A stretch of DNA of 64,000 nt from Novipirellula aureliae (GCF_007860185.1 NZ_SJPY01000001.1:1201132-1265131), one strand, 5' to 3'. Counted from the first letter of the stretch, positions 28,959 to 37,721 are shown. The notes: a model not told the origin generated them from the letters alone. Numbers and translations: made by a program.

Positions 28959-31158
28959 ACGAAACGAAACGATTCTGTTGGCCATCCTATCGATCGTCTC
29001 GGTCATTCCCCTGCGACTCTTTGTTGAATCACGAGGTTGGTTCTTGGCAGAGATGGGAATGTTGCTGGTATTGCTTGGCGTAGCAGAAGTCGTCAGGATT
29101 TTCGGCCCCAAGTTGGGCAGGTTGGTACGTTTGACGCGTCCCGCTGCCGGGTTGCTCGCCATCACTCCGATCCTGTTCGCCATCGTAGCTCGCGCATGCG
29201 GTTCGCCGGTTGCGTTTGAAATGTCAGCACTAACCGCATTCGGAGCCACATCGCTAGCGATTGCGATAGCCGCTACCAGTGATCGCACTCGAGCGATGTC
29301 GCTTGTCATCAGCGGATTTCTGGTGTTGTTTTCGACCTCGATTTCGGATGACGCCCGCGCCATTTGGTTGGCCATCATTTGGATGACGGTTTGCGTCTGG
29401 CACTTGGTCGCCAATCATTGGGAACGACTCGACCTGTGTTTGCCTGATTCGGTACGACCGACCGTTGGCGTACGACCAGCCAGCGTTTTGTTTGCGGTCG
29501 CGTTGTGCATTGTCGGTGGGCTTGTGGTTCGCGATCGTTTTGGCCAATCCAATCGTCTGGCCTTTGGAATCATGCCCACCAGCGGCGGATCGAAATGGTC
29601 CGACCCGGCGGCTCGGTCGGGTATCGGAACCGGTGACGCAGCGATCGCGGCCAAGGACCATGCGGAATCCTTTGGGGCGGTTGAGTCTGATATTTTTTTG
29701 GAGTCGACGGAGTCGACTCTGTTTGACATGTTCAACGACACGATCGGCGAACCGAAAAAGAAGAACAAATGGGAACGCCGCCAAGCAATAGGCAACGAGA
29801 ACGCCAATACGATGCACGAGCGGGTTGCCAAGAGCGAGAAGGGGGGATCGTCATTCAGCACTGACCGAATGCCGCCGAAAAAGCACCATCATTTCAAAGA
29901 CACAGTCGAAGACGCGGTTGTTCAATGGGACGGCCCAACGGGAATCCGTTTAGCGATGGAGCGTTTCGATACGTTTGACGGCGTGAATTGGACCAACTCG
30001 GCGAAACTCGCAGATGACGAATTGGAACGCAGTGAGATCGACGATCACGTTTGGTTCTTCGATCGCAAGCTAAAATCCGCCGCGTTTGAAAGCACAAATG
30101 CGGTCGAGGTCAATCGGATGAAGGTACTGCGACTCAACACGACTCGCCTTCCCGCCCCGATGTTGACCGCCGGCCTGCACATCAAGGACGTTGATCGACA
30201 AGATTTCTTCGGGATTGACAATGACGGATCGCTATATATGCCCGGCCGTGAACGGGTTCCGCCATTGACGGTCGTGAGCTTGGCTTCATTACAAGTGATG
30301 GAAGATGAACTACTAACGCTCACGGCGAACGACGATGGCTCTCCACGTGCCGCTTCGGGGCGACGGCCTGGGGGAGAGGGGCTCACCGCCTATGAACAAC
30401 TAAAATCGATCGTTGAGGACCTTCGCACCAACTTCACGTTTGATCGAACCACCTCAACCAACACGGATGATCCGGTTGCGGAGTTTCTTCACACTCGTCG
30501 CGGTGGCGATCATTTGTTTGCGACCCTCGCAGCACGAAAGGCCCGCGAAATCGGATTGCAATCACGGATCGTCACTGGTTTTTACGTGCGGCCAAATTCG
30601 TTCGACATCGCTGCCGGCCACGCTTCGGTAACGCCGGACGACGTGCATGTTTGGACCGAGATCCGACTCGACGACGGGCGTTGGTTCGAGATTGAGCCGA
30701 CACCCGGCTACCGCGAACCGATCTACGCGCCGTCGACGTGGTTGCTCGCCAAACGTTTTGCTGCCGCCCACTGGATGCATGGTTTGGCGATCATCGGCTT
30801 CATCACCTTGCTATTCGTCACCCGGTTGGTTTGGATCGAAGGGTTGCTAACGGTGGGCTGGTTGTTTACATGGCCGCTCGGTCGCCAACAACAGCTTCGT
30901 ATCGCGATGCATATCGTTCAAATGCGAGCGAAGCTGATCGGCAAGCAGCGTCCGCTTGGCACTCCCCAACGAGATTGGATGGAGTCACTGGTTGCGTCCG
31001 ACATTCAGCTTCGTGATCGAGTGCGAGAGTTTTGCAACGACGCCGATCGAAGCATATTTGGCGGCAGTGGTGCGATCGACCGCGGACGTTTAAATGGCGT
31101 CGTCCGTGGTTTGAATACACGGAAATTGATACAAGTTCACAACGAGGTGCCCGTATGA
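28939..31158 (+). CDS. TgpA-like membrane protein with transglutaminase fold, catalytic Cys replaced
   Basis: Several N-terminal transmembrane helices (DUF3488-like) precede a periplasmic transglutaminase-like domain and a C-terminal helix plus tail (DUF4129-like). The core aligns as RRGGDHLFATLAARKAREIGLQSRIVTGFY ... DDVHVWTEIRLDDGRWFEIEPTPGY. The His and Asp/Glu motifs are present, but where TgpA proteins carry GxCxxFA this one reads GGDHLFA, putting Asp524 (codon 30508-30510) at the nucleophile. ATG 28939 is chosen for GGAGG six bases upstream. Its stop overlaps the MoxR ATG. Confidence 0.85.
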   Translation: MPMSPRKRNETILLAILSIVSVIPLRLFVESRGWFLAEMGMLLVLLGVAEVVRIFGPKLGRLVRLTRPAAGLLAITPILFAIVARACGSPVAFEMSALTAFGATSLAIAIAATSDRTRAMSLVISGFLVLFSTSISDDARAIWLAIIWMTVCVWHLVANHWERLDLCLPDSVRPTVGVRPASVLFAVALCIVGGLVVRDRFGQSNRLAFGIMPTSGGSKWSDPAARSGIGTGDAAIAAKDHAESFGAVESDIFLESTESTLFDMFNDTIGEPKKKNKWERRQAIGNENANTMHERVAKSEKGGSSFSTDRMPPKKHHHFKDTVEDAVVQWDGPTGIRLAMERFDTFDGVNWTNSAKLADDELERSEIDDHVWFFDRKLKSAAFESTNAVEVNRMKVLRLNTTRLPAPMLTAGLHIKDVDRQDFFGIDNDGSLYMPGRERVPPLTVVSLASLQVMEDELLTLTANDDGSPRAASGRRPGGEGLTAYEQLKSIVEDLRTNFTFDRTTSTNTDDPVAEFLHTRRGGDHLFATLAARKAREIGLQSRIVTGFYVRPNSFDIAAGHASVTPDDVHVWTEIRLDDGRWFEIEPTPGYREPIYAPSTWLLAKRFAAAHWMHGLAIIGFITLLFVTRLVWIEGLLTVGWLFTWPLGRQQQLRIAMHIVQMRAKLIGKQRPLGTPQRDWMESLVASDIQLRDRVREFCNDADRSIFGGSGAIDRGRLNGVVRGLNTRKLIQVHNEVPV

Positions 31159-32096
31159 GCGTGGTGATGGAAAACGAAACACAAGCCGTGCTGAGTTGTC
31201 TGCGTGAACAACTTGGCCGCGTTCTTTTAGGAAAATCCGAACAGATCGAATTGGTAATCGCCTGTTTGCTCGCCCAAGGGCATTTGTTGCTGGACGATCT
31301 ACCAGGAACCGGCAAAACGACGCTGGCGAAGGCGCTCGCGGAATGTTTGGGCGGACGACTAGCACGCGTTCAATGCACCCCAGATCTATTGCCGACCGAT
31401 GTGACGGGATTCAATCTGTTCAACCAGAAGACCCGCGAGTTCGAGTTTCATGCTGGCCCGGTATTCGCAGACGTTTTGCTGGCCGACGAATTGAACCGAA
31501 CGACGCCGCGAACGCAAAGTGCATTGCTAGAAGCGATGGCAGAGCGGCAAGTCACGATCGATGCGGTTCCGCATCGACTATCGGAAACCTTCTTTGTCAT
31601 CGCGACCCAGAACCCGATCGACTCGCACGGAGCGTACCCATTGCCCGAAGCCCAGTTGGATCGGTTTACGATCAAGCTACAAATCGGCTATCCCGATCGC
31701 CAAGCACAACTCGGCATCTTGGAAAACGCTTCGAAGGGGGACCGTGACGATGATTTGCCGCACAGCGTTTTATCGCTGGCGGATTTGCGGAAGATGCAAC
31801 AACAAGTGCAGACGATCAGCGTGCACGAGCGGGTTCGTGAGTACTTGGTGGATCTGGTCGAAGCGACGCGACACGATGCGTCGGTTCAACTGGGTGTCAG
31901 CCCAAGGGGCATGTTGCATTGGCAACGAATCGCTCAAGCGTGGGCTGTGCTGCAAGGCCGTGAATTTGTCACGCCCAGTGACGTGGCCAAGGTAGCGTAT
32001 CCGGTATTATCGGTTCGTTTGCTGACGACGACCGACGATGTCGATTCAGCGATTGAACGGATCATGAAGCAAGTGCCTGCTCCGGAGTACAAGTAA
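31155..32096 (+). CDS. MoxR family AAA+ ATPase
   Basis: A 313-residue AAA+ protein with Walker A DLPGTGKTTLAKAL, Walker B DVLLADELNRTTP, sensor 1 FFVIATQNPIDSHGAYPLPEAQLDRF and the C-terminal SPRG motif VSPRGMLHW. MoxR ATPases act as chaperones for assembly of neighbouring complexes. ATG 31155 is preceded by GAGGTG and overlaps the upstream stop (ATGA). The frame is open further upstream but inside the previous gene. The next gene begins within its TAATG stop. Confidence 0.93.
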   Translation: MSVVMENETQAVLSCLREQLGRVLLGKSEQIELVIACLLAQGHLLLDDLPGTGKTTLAKALAECLGGRLARVQCTPDLLPTDVTGFNLFNQKTREFEFHAGPVFADVLLADELNRTTPRTQSALLEAMAERQVTIDAVPHRLSETFFVIATQNPIDSHGAYPLPEAQLDRFTIKLQIGYPDRQAQLGILENASKGDRDDDLPHSVLSLADLRKMQQQVQTISVHERVREYLVDLVEATRHDASVQLGVSPRGMLHWQRIAQAWAVLQGREFVTPSDVAKVAYPVLSVRLLTTTDDVDSAIERIMKQVPAPEYK

Positions 32097-32590
32097 TGGA
32101 TGTTTTGCTTTGCGGAAGTCGTCGAGATTTTCGGAAAAATGGCAAGTCTTCAACGTCGAAACTCTTGACGAGTTCCGCGACGATGTTGTTGGGGATTGTC
32201 ATTGGCTGTGGGTCGCAAGACTCCGCGCCGAAGACGTCGTTGTTTGCAGATGACCACACGGTCGCCGAACATTGGCCCGAGGATCTTCCCGACGCTGCCG
32301 CGAAACTCCGTGAGCGTCTGGCTTTGTCGGAAATTAACAAGTTGACACGCAAAGAAATCGATGATTTGGTCGGCTGGACGGCGGAAATCGCTGCCGACAC
32401 GAACCTTTCTGAAGCGGACTGGCTTCCTCTCCATCACGCGACGCAGTCATTGATGACAAAGCTCCGTGCCACGGAAGACGGCCTGAACAGAGACGAAGCA
32501 TCGCAAATTGAAGCGTTGTGCCAATTGATCGATGATGCGGTGCGGAGAATCCCTGAACACCCCCCCAGCCTGAAGGTGACGTCGCCATGA
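32096..32590 (+). CDS. hypothetical lipoprotein in the MoxR cluster
   Basis: A 164-residue protein of unknown function. A basic N-terminus is followed by SSATMLLGIVIGCGSQ, a lipoprotein signal with lipobox VIGC. The mature part is helical and charged. Its start overlaps the MoxR stop (TAATG) and its stop overlaps the permease start (ATGA), so it is made in step with both. Confidence 0.7.
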   Translation: MDVLLCGSRRDFRKNGKSSTSKLLTSSATMLLGIVIGCGSQDSAPKTSLFADDHTVAEHWPEDLPDAAAKLRERLALSEINKLTRKEIDDLVGWTAEIAADTNLSEADWLPLHHATQSLMTKLRATEDGLNRDEASQIEALCQLIDDAVRRIPEHPPSLKVTSP

Positions 32591-34374
32591 ATCAATCCGT
32601 TTCCGTGATGTTGCTTGGTGGGCTGATTCGCGTGCTGCAGGGTTTCGCTGCAGCCGCGCCAACATTGCTTGTCGGTTTACTGATCGCGTCGATTCTTCGT
32701 TACTACTTGGGCGGTGTGGGTACGCGACGATTGTTTGGTGGCGAGAGTCTTCGTTCGCTGCCACAGTCCTGGTTGGTCGGCATGTTACTGCCGGTTTGCT
32801 CGATCGGCGTGCTGCCAATCCTGTTTGAAATGCGACGAGCGAAAGTCAGACCCGGTGCAATGTCAGCGTTCGCGCTGTCGGCTCCGTTGTTTAACCCGCT
32901 GTCGCTGCTGTACGGCCTCACCCTCAGCCGACCGTTGGTGATCATCCTGTTTGCGCTGGGGTCATTGGTGGTCGTGACGGCACTGGGTCTGTTTTGGGAC
33001 GCGTTTTCCAAGTGGCGGAGACTTCCAGCCTGCGATGATAATGACAGGCTAGAAGCCTATCCCACAGGTGATGACAGGCTAGAAGCCTATCCCACAGGTG
33101 ATGACAGGCTAGAAGCCTATCCCACAGATGATGACAGGCTAGAAGCCTATCCCACAGGTGATGACAGGCTAGAAGCCTATCCCACAGATGATGACAGGCT
33201 AGAAGCCTATCCCACAGGTGATGACAGGCTAGAAGCCTATCCCACAGGTGACCATTTGATTGGACTCCGCCGCGTCTTTGCGACCATCGTCCACCTCGCT
33301 CGCGAGGCGACAGGAACAAGCATGCTCATTGCCTTGGTCGCCTTGTCGGGTTTGGCGTTACTCGCCGCAATATTGCCCTATGGTGCGATGCAGCATGAAG
33401 TCGAACGAGACGACGTGTGGGCACCGCTGAAGATGTTGTGCGTCGCGGTGCCAGTCTATGCGACGCCGATGTTGGCAATGAGTCAAATGGGCATGATGTT
33501 CCAGCACGCCAATTCGCCCGGCGCTTCATTCACGCTATTGATATTGGGTGCGGGGATGAACCTTGCGACGCCACTTTGGTTCGGACGCCATTTCGGGTGG
33601 AAAGCAGCAGCGTCATGGGTGGCATCGTTGCTCGTCATCGTGCTGGGAATCTCTTATGCGATCAACAAACCACTCGTTCCGCCGGGCGTCGAACCGGCTG
33701 GGCACACGCACGCGTTCGACATCTATACAAACCCACTGACCGCGTCTCACTCGTTCGGTCTGCAATCGGTTGTCGACACGGTTGCCAAAGATCTCGACAT
33801 CCGTGCGGTCGCGTCCTTGATTGCGTTGGCCATCATTTTAACAATGGGCATGCTGTTTCGCATGCTCAAGATTGACGAGGCATCGCTGATCAAGAACGCC
33901 AAAGCGGAATCGTTCGCGTCATCGCTGCGCAACAACGATGCAACACCACGTCGTGGTCTAGATATCGTTGTCCCGCCAAATGTAATCGGTGCTACGATGT
34001 TGGCAGGTTTAGTCGCGCTGAGTATCGTCGCGTGCTATGCGTATTATCCGTCTCCCCGTGAGTGTTTGGCAGAAATCAGCACGGCACGTACAGAGTGTCT
34101 ATCGGCGGCCAATAGCGGGCAGGTCGATCATGCATTGTATTGGCTGCCGGTCTGGGAAGATTGGAGCCGGCGTCTAGAAGTTGGCACGTTCCTTCGCACC
34201 GGTCAGGTTCGCCCTTATCAGCGTATGCAAGGCTATCTGATTCGAAAAAAACTAGAGAACCTGGAACATGAACTAGAGCACGATCCGTTTGAACCACACG
34301 AGACGAAGCAGGTGGTTCAGGATATTATGGCGACAAACTCCCGCTGGACGAGTTCGTTTCGACCGCCCGAGTGA
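32587..34374 (+). CDS. PF03773-type (ArsP/UPF0718-like) permease with in-frame repeat array
   Basis: A 595-residue membrane protein. The first half has LLPVCSIGVLPI and SAFALSAPLFNPLSLLYGL, and the second half has the inverted counterpart (PVYATPMLAMSQMG and NSPGASFTLLILGAGMNLATPLW), as in the permease family that includes ArsP. Such proteins are thought to export metalloids or other toxic solutes; the substrate here is unknown. A loop at about residues 151-221 consists of seven copies of DDRLEAYPTG encoded by a REP-like repeat. The C-terminal tail has a further transmembrane segment and a helical periplasmic part. It is translationally coupled to the lipoprotein before it. Confidence 0.82.
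   Translation: MNQSVSVMLLGGLIRVLQGFAAAAPTLLVGLLIASILRYYLGGVGTRRLFGGESLRSLPQSWLVGMLLPVCSIGVLPILFEMRRAKVRPGAMSAFALSAPLFNPLSLLYGLTLSRPLVIILFALGSLVVVTALGLFWDAFSKWRRLPACDDNDRLEAYPTGDDRLEAYPTGDDRLEAYPTDDDRLEAYPTGDDRLEAYPTDDDRLEAYPTGDDRLEAYPTGDHLIGLRRVFATIVHLAREATGTSMLIALVALSGLALLAAILPYGAMQHEVERDDVWAPLKMLCVAVPVYATPMLAMSQMGMMFQHANSPGASFTLLILGAGMNLATPLWFGRHFGWKAAASWVASLLVIVLGISYAINKPLVPPGVEPAGHTHAFDIYTNPLTASHSFGLQSVVDTVAKDLDIRAVASLIALAIILTMGMLFRMLKIDEASLIKNAKAESFASSLRNNDATPRRGLDIVVPPNVIGATMLAGLVALSIVACYAYYPSPRECLAEISTARTECLSAANSGQVDHALYWLPVWEDWSRRLEVGTFLRTGQVRPYQRMQGYLIRKKLENLEHELEHDPFEPHETKQVVQDIMATNSRWTSSFRPPE
33039..33249 (+). repeat. seven-copy 30-bp tandem repeat inside the permease gene
   Basis: The unit is GATGACAGGCTAGAAGCCTA plus TCCCACAG(G/A)T, with the palindrome AGGCT-AGA-AGCCT. 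The core GGCTAGAAGCC is the same as in the act-operon REPs. Length 30 keeps the reading frame. The bases just before (CTTCCAGCCTGCG) look like one degenerate half-copy in the opposite sense. Confidence 0.93.
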
Positions 34375-34501
34375 ATTCGTAGCGTTGGTCGATTCCGAGG
34401 GTTCCACCATCACATGCCAGCATCATCGATCCGCTCGGAGAGCAGAGCTGTGCTCGCATCCAACGTGGCGAGAACCGATGTAGAGTTTGTCTACGGTGTG
34501 G

Positions 34502-34960
34502 TCAGAGTCCCGAGAGTTGTCGGTTGTAATCAAACTGTAAATCGGGATGGACTCTCTCGATCGCCTTGTCAATCTTCTTGAGCTGTGCCGCGTACATGTT
34601 CTCGCTCACGCGGCAACCGCCAAAACGGATTCGCATGTCCTTGATCCGCCGGCAAAAGTGAATCCTCACCTGTAGCTCGGTTTCCTTATCACCGGAAAAC
34701 CGCAGCGATTTGTCCATCCAGCGAATCACTTTGCGAAGCGTCTTTTTATGAATCTTTCCAGAGGTGTTCAAGTGCAGGTCGATTTCGTCACACAATTCAT
34801 CCGCGTAACCGATCTCATCATGCGATTTCATTAACAAGTAGGTCAACAACTCTTTGCTTTCGACTTTGAACTTGGCCAACCGAACACAGACATCGAGCAG
34901 ATCTTCGCGATCGAGCTTTGCAAGTTCCTTCTTCAATTGACTAATCGTGGCGGCTTTCAT
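34502..34960 (-). CDS. DUF6155-like conserved hypothetical protein
   Basis: A 152-residue soluble protein starting MKAATISQLKKELAKLDREDLLDVCVRLAKFKVESKELLTYLL and ending HPDLQFDYNRQLSGL. The pattern matches a small helical family (DUF6155) I recall mainly from Bacteroidetes. No catalytic motif is visible and the role is unknown. It stands alone between the permease cluster and the REP/RAYT region. Confidence 0.7.
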   Translation of the reverse strand: MKAATISQLKKELAKLDREDLLDVCVRLAKFKVESKELLTYLLMKSHDEIGYADELCDEIDLHLNTSGKIHKKTLRKVIRWMDKSLRFSGDKETELQVRIHFCRRIKDMRIRFGGCRVSENMYAAQLKKIDKAIERVHPDLQFDYNRQLSGL

Positions 34961-35357
34961 GATGTTTCAAAAGTTGGCTAACGCATTGAAAATGATAACG
35001 GGAGAATTGTGCCACATCGTACCCCGCCATGACAAAGTTTGGAAATGCGTCTGCTCTTGCGAGGAGTGGGAATCACCATGAACTTCGTCAGAACGCCCCT
35101 ATTTTAGGTAGTTTGTGGTAACATCTCCGCTGAACGCCGTTTTCAAGATAACGCGAAGTGGCTGCGCAGACCATGATCGACCGCATTGCCATTTCCGGAT
35201 ACCGTTCGATCACTGTACAGCTCGGGCAATGGAACGTGATGACGGGGGAACAGGTCGGGAAAGTCAAATCGATATCGTGCTGAATCGGTTCGTCGGGCGG
35301 GGCCGAAGAAGAGTGGTAAGGATCCGGTGAGTTTGCGGTTGTGGCTGACCCCATATA
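34961..35357. other. intergenic stretch with possible relic of a Y1-like transposase 3' end
   Basis: No intact gene. From about 35250 a plus-strand frame runs into TAT AAT CGC GGC GCG GTG CGT AGG CAC GAG CAG TGA, encoding YNRGAVRRHEQ and a stop. That is the same ending as the Y1-like protein at 35910 (YDRGAVRRHEQ), so a related gene may once have ended here. The rest is unassigned. Confidence 0.4.
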
Positions 35358-35530
35358 ATCGCGGCGCGGTGCGTAGGCACGAGCAGTGACTCGTTGGCTC
35401 CGCCGGGGCAAGCCCGTAGCGGAGGCCTAAAGATCTGGAAGGAGGAAAGATTGGCATCATTGGTAGCTGCCACTTGAACGCTCCGACCGGGACAAGCCCG
35501 GCGGAAGCGAGGAACACAACTGGCCGCTAC
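35358..35530 (+). repeat. 173-bp direct repeat, left copy
   Basis: Matches 36667-36839 base for base with one difference seen (GGTAGCTGCC versus GGCAGCTGCC). It includes the coding end of the Y1-like gene family and two palindromes (CCGCCGGGGCAAGCCCG; CCGGGACAAGCCCGGCGG). Confidence 0.93.
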
Positions 35531-35810
35531 TGCTCCGATGATAAACTCACCAACACTTCCGTCCGGGCTTGCCCCGGCGGAGCAGACAAGTGCCGGCTAC
35601 TGCTCCGATGATAAACTCACCAACGCTTCCGACCGGGCTTGCCCCGGCGGAGCAGACAAGTGCCAGCTACTGCTCCGATGATAAACTCACCAACACTTCC
35701 GACCGGGCTTGCCCCGGCGGAGCAGACAAGTGCCAGCCACTGCTCCGATGATAAACTCACCAACACTTCCGTCCGGGCTTGCCCCGGCGGAGCAGACAAG
35801 TGCCGGCTAC
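35531..35810 (+). repeat. four-copy 70-bp tandem repeat containing a REP hairpin
   Basis: Units start at 35531, 35601, 35671 and 35741. Each has TGCTCCGATGATAAACTCAC followed by CTTCCGNCCGGGCTTGCC, CCGGCGGAGC and a tail ending GCCGGCTAC or GCCAGCTAC. On the minus strand every unit begins GTAGC and then folds through CCGGGGCAAGCCCGG. Further degenerate copies reach about 35880. Confidence 0.93.
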
Positions 35811-35909
35811 TTTCGCTAGAATGAAGAGAAATAGAAAACCTCTCCATCCTCACGATCTCCGCTACGGGCTTGTCCCGGCGGGATCAACGACTTGGATTGA
35901 CGCGAAATC

Positions 35910-36698
35910 ATGGAACCAATCTACACTGCCGACAACACAACCAATGCGTATCAACTCAATTGGTCGCTCGCGCTGTTCGGGAAATCTGAGTTGCCCAAGC
36001 AATCTGCTTGGCTCGAAGAGCTGCAACTCGCAACGGCAGTCGATGGTGTACGAATTCTCTCAAGTCATGTTCGATCTGGAAATACGCTTCAGTTCCTTGT
36101 CAGCACTCGTCCCGCGTCGTCACCTTCGGATATCGTTCGCAGTGTCAAAGGCCGCTTTCAGTATTTGATACGTGGTCGCATCCCAAAGGCGTTCCGACGC
36201 AACTATCATATCCAAAGCACGGGCGAAGCGAACTCAAGCGTCCTGGATCAATATGTCGCTGGACAAACGACCAAGCATCCTATGGCCGACGACGACACAC
36301 AAGCTCGCCTACAAGCAATCCAGTTCCATAACCATTCGGTCGATCTCTCGAAACTTACCATTGGCACTTACGGGCAATTCCTGAATTCATTGCAGATCAT
36401 TGTGGAGAATACGGGAGGCTGGAATGAGGTGCGTCATGCCCAGTTAGAGCGAGTGCGAAATGTGATCATTCGTGCTTGTGAGAAGAAAGAGTGGCAGTTG
36501 TCGCGCATTGGATTACTGAGCAACCATGTGCATGTGTTGCTCGGTGCCAGCGTGACAAAATCACCACAATCGGTTGCGTTATCGCTGATGAATAACATTG
36601 CATACGTGTACGACATGAAACCGATCTTGAAGTTCAGTTACTATGTAGGAACGTTTGGTGGTTATGATCGCGGCGCGGTGCGTAGGCACGAGCAGTGA
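35910..36698 (+). CDS. REP-associated/Y1 (HUH) transposase-like protein, two-domain
   Basis: A 262-residue protein. The C-terminal half has the HUH signature LLSNHVHVLLGA at about residue 205 followed by a helix with LSLMNNIAYVYDMK and the tail YYVGTFGGYDRGAVRR, as in TnpA-REP/RAYT proteins that cut and join single-stranded REP DNA. The N-terminal half looks like a second copy of the fold: RSGNTLQFLVSTRPASSPSDIVRSVKGRFQYLIRG resembles NHVHLLVSTKP...EIVRxLKGR but lacks the HUH histidines. The gene lies between 173-bp direct repeats and beside a 70-bp REP array. The last 11 codons and the stop are part of the right direct repeat. Confidence 0.75.
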   Translation: MEPIYTADNTTNAYQLNWSLALFGKSELPKQSAWLEELQLATAVDGVRILSSHVRSGNTLQFLVSTRPASSPSDIVRSVKGRFQYLIRGRIPKAFRRNYHIQSTGEANSSVLDQYVAGQTTKHPMADDDTQARLQAIQFHNHSVDLSKLTIGTYGQFLNSLQIIVENTGGWNEVRHAQLERVRNVIIRACEKKEWQLSRIGLLSNHVHVLLGASVTKSPQSVALSLMNNIAYVYDMKPILKFSYYVGTFGGYDRGAVRRHEQ

Positions 36699-36839
36699 CT
36701 CGTTGGCTCCGCCGGGGCAAGCCCGTAGCGGAGGCCTAAAGATCTGGAAGGAGGAAAGATTGGCATCATTGGCAGCTGCCACTTGAACGCTCCGACCGGG
36801 ACAAGCCCGGCGGAAGCGAGGAACACAACTGGCCGCTAC
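36667..36839 (+). repeat. 173-bp direct repeat, right copy
   Basis: Right-hand partner of 35358-35530; it overlaps the 3' end of the Y1-like gene and continues into REP-type hairpins. Confidence 0.93.
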
Positions 36840-37200
36840 CGATCCTACCATAAACTCCCAACCGCTTCTGTTCGGGCTTGCCCCGAATGGCGTGTACTGA
36901 AGGAATTCTGAAACGTGAAAAACCCTTCCGTCGAGCTTGTCTCGGCGGAGGAAACAAGTGGCGGCTACAAACCGCATGCCCGAAAAGAAATTCGCCCCAC
37001 CTCTACGAATCGCCGGAGGTGATTCGTGGGGGTGGGGCGAGCGTGGAATTTTGCGTTCATGGTAGCTGCCACCCGTTGCTCCGCCCGGACAGACCGCCCG
37101 GACAAGCCGGACGGAAGCAGGAAAAACACCCCTGTGATACTCACTCCATTTTTCTTAAGTCCACGTCATTCGGGACAAGCCCGGCGGAGCAAGCAAATCG
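36840..37200 (+). repeat. cluster of degenerate GTAG-headed REP elements
   Basis: Several partial copies follow one another: TTCGGGCTTGCCCCGAA, CGAGCTTGTCTCGGCGGAGG, GGTAGCTGCCACCCGTTGCTCC with CGGACAAGCCGGACGGAAGC, and CGGGACAAGCCCGGCGGAGC. The stretch around 36880-37190 parallels 50790-51060 in the order of its pieces. No gene is supported here or up to 37357. Confidence 0.8.
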
Positions 37201-37357
37201 ATCTGCACGACGATGATATTCTGTAGACATTGGATAAAGCGAGAGTGCTAGAGAATACACTCGAATTCTCATCCTCCGATGTCGTACCAGAACGACTGTT
37301 GATCGAACTGGCCAGCATCCTAGGTCGAACTGCCGAGAGAGCCGTGGCGCTGACCAC

Positions 37358-37669
37358 TCACCAGCCGATACTGATCGAGACGCCACCACCATACCGCGGG
37401 TAATCATAACCGCGATAATACGATCCGTAGTAACTACCATAACGACGGACGTTAACGGATACCGGTGATGGGTAGTAAACCGGGGGGCGATAGTATTTCA
37501 CGACCGGCGCGACATAGACTCGCTGTACAACGACAGGGGCAGGAGCGTGATACGCATGGCGTGCTTGGCGACGAGCGTAGCCGCGTCCACCGAAGGCGTC
37601 AGCGTCGGGTGCGGAAAAAGCAAGAGAAGTCGCGACAGCGACGACGGCAAGCAAAATCATCTTCAACAT
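37358..37669 (-). CDS. small secreted Tyr/Pro/Arg-rich protein
   Basis: From ATG 37669 (GGAGAT nine bases upstream) the 103-residue protein has signal peptide MLKMILLAVVAVATSLAFSAPDADA, then a mature part full of Tyr, Arg and Pro: RRQARHAYHAPAPVVVQRVYVAPVVKYYRPPVYYPS and YGSYYGSYYRGYDYPRYGGG. Such low-complexity exported proteins are common in planctomycetes; the function is unknown. It lies 52 bases after the RND pump gene on the same strand. Confidence 0.7.
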   Translation of the reverse strand: MLKMILLAVVAVATSLAFSAPDADAFGGRGYARRQARHAYHAPAPVVVQRVYVAPVVKYYRPPVYYPSPVSVNVRRYGSYYGSYYRGYDYPRYGGGVSISIGW

Positions 37670-37721
37670 TTCGGAATCTCCAAAGGTTTGGGTTTCGTCC
37701 ATCCGCGTTACAGCCGAGCCC

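Noticed and set aside
32942-33319. Minus-strand frame of repeated LWDRLLACHH
   Set aside because: Antisense of the 30-bp repeat within the permease gene, which is clearly coding on the plus strand.
35115-35330. Small plus-strand frame before the Y1-like locus
   Set aside because: Its frame does not connect to the transposase-like ending and shows no family features.
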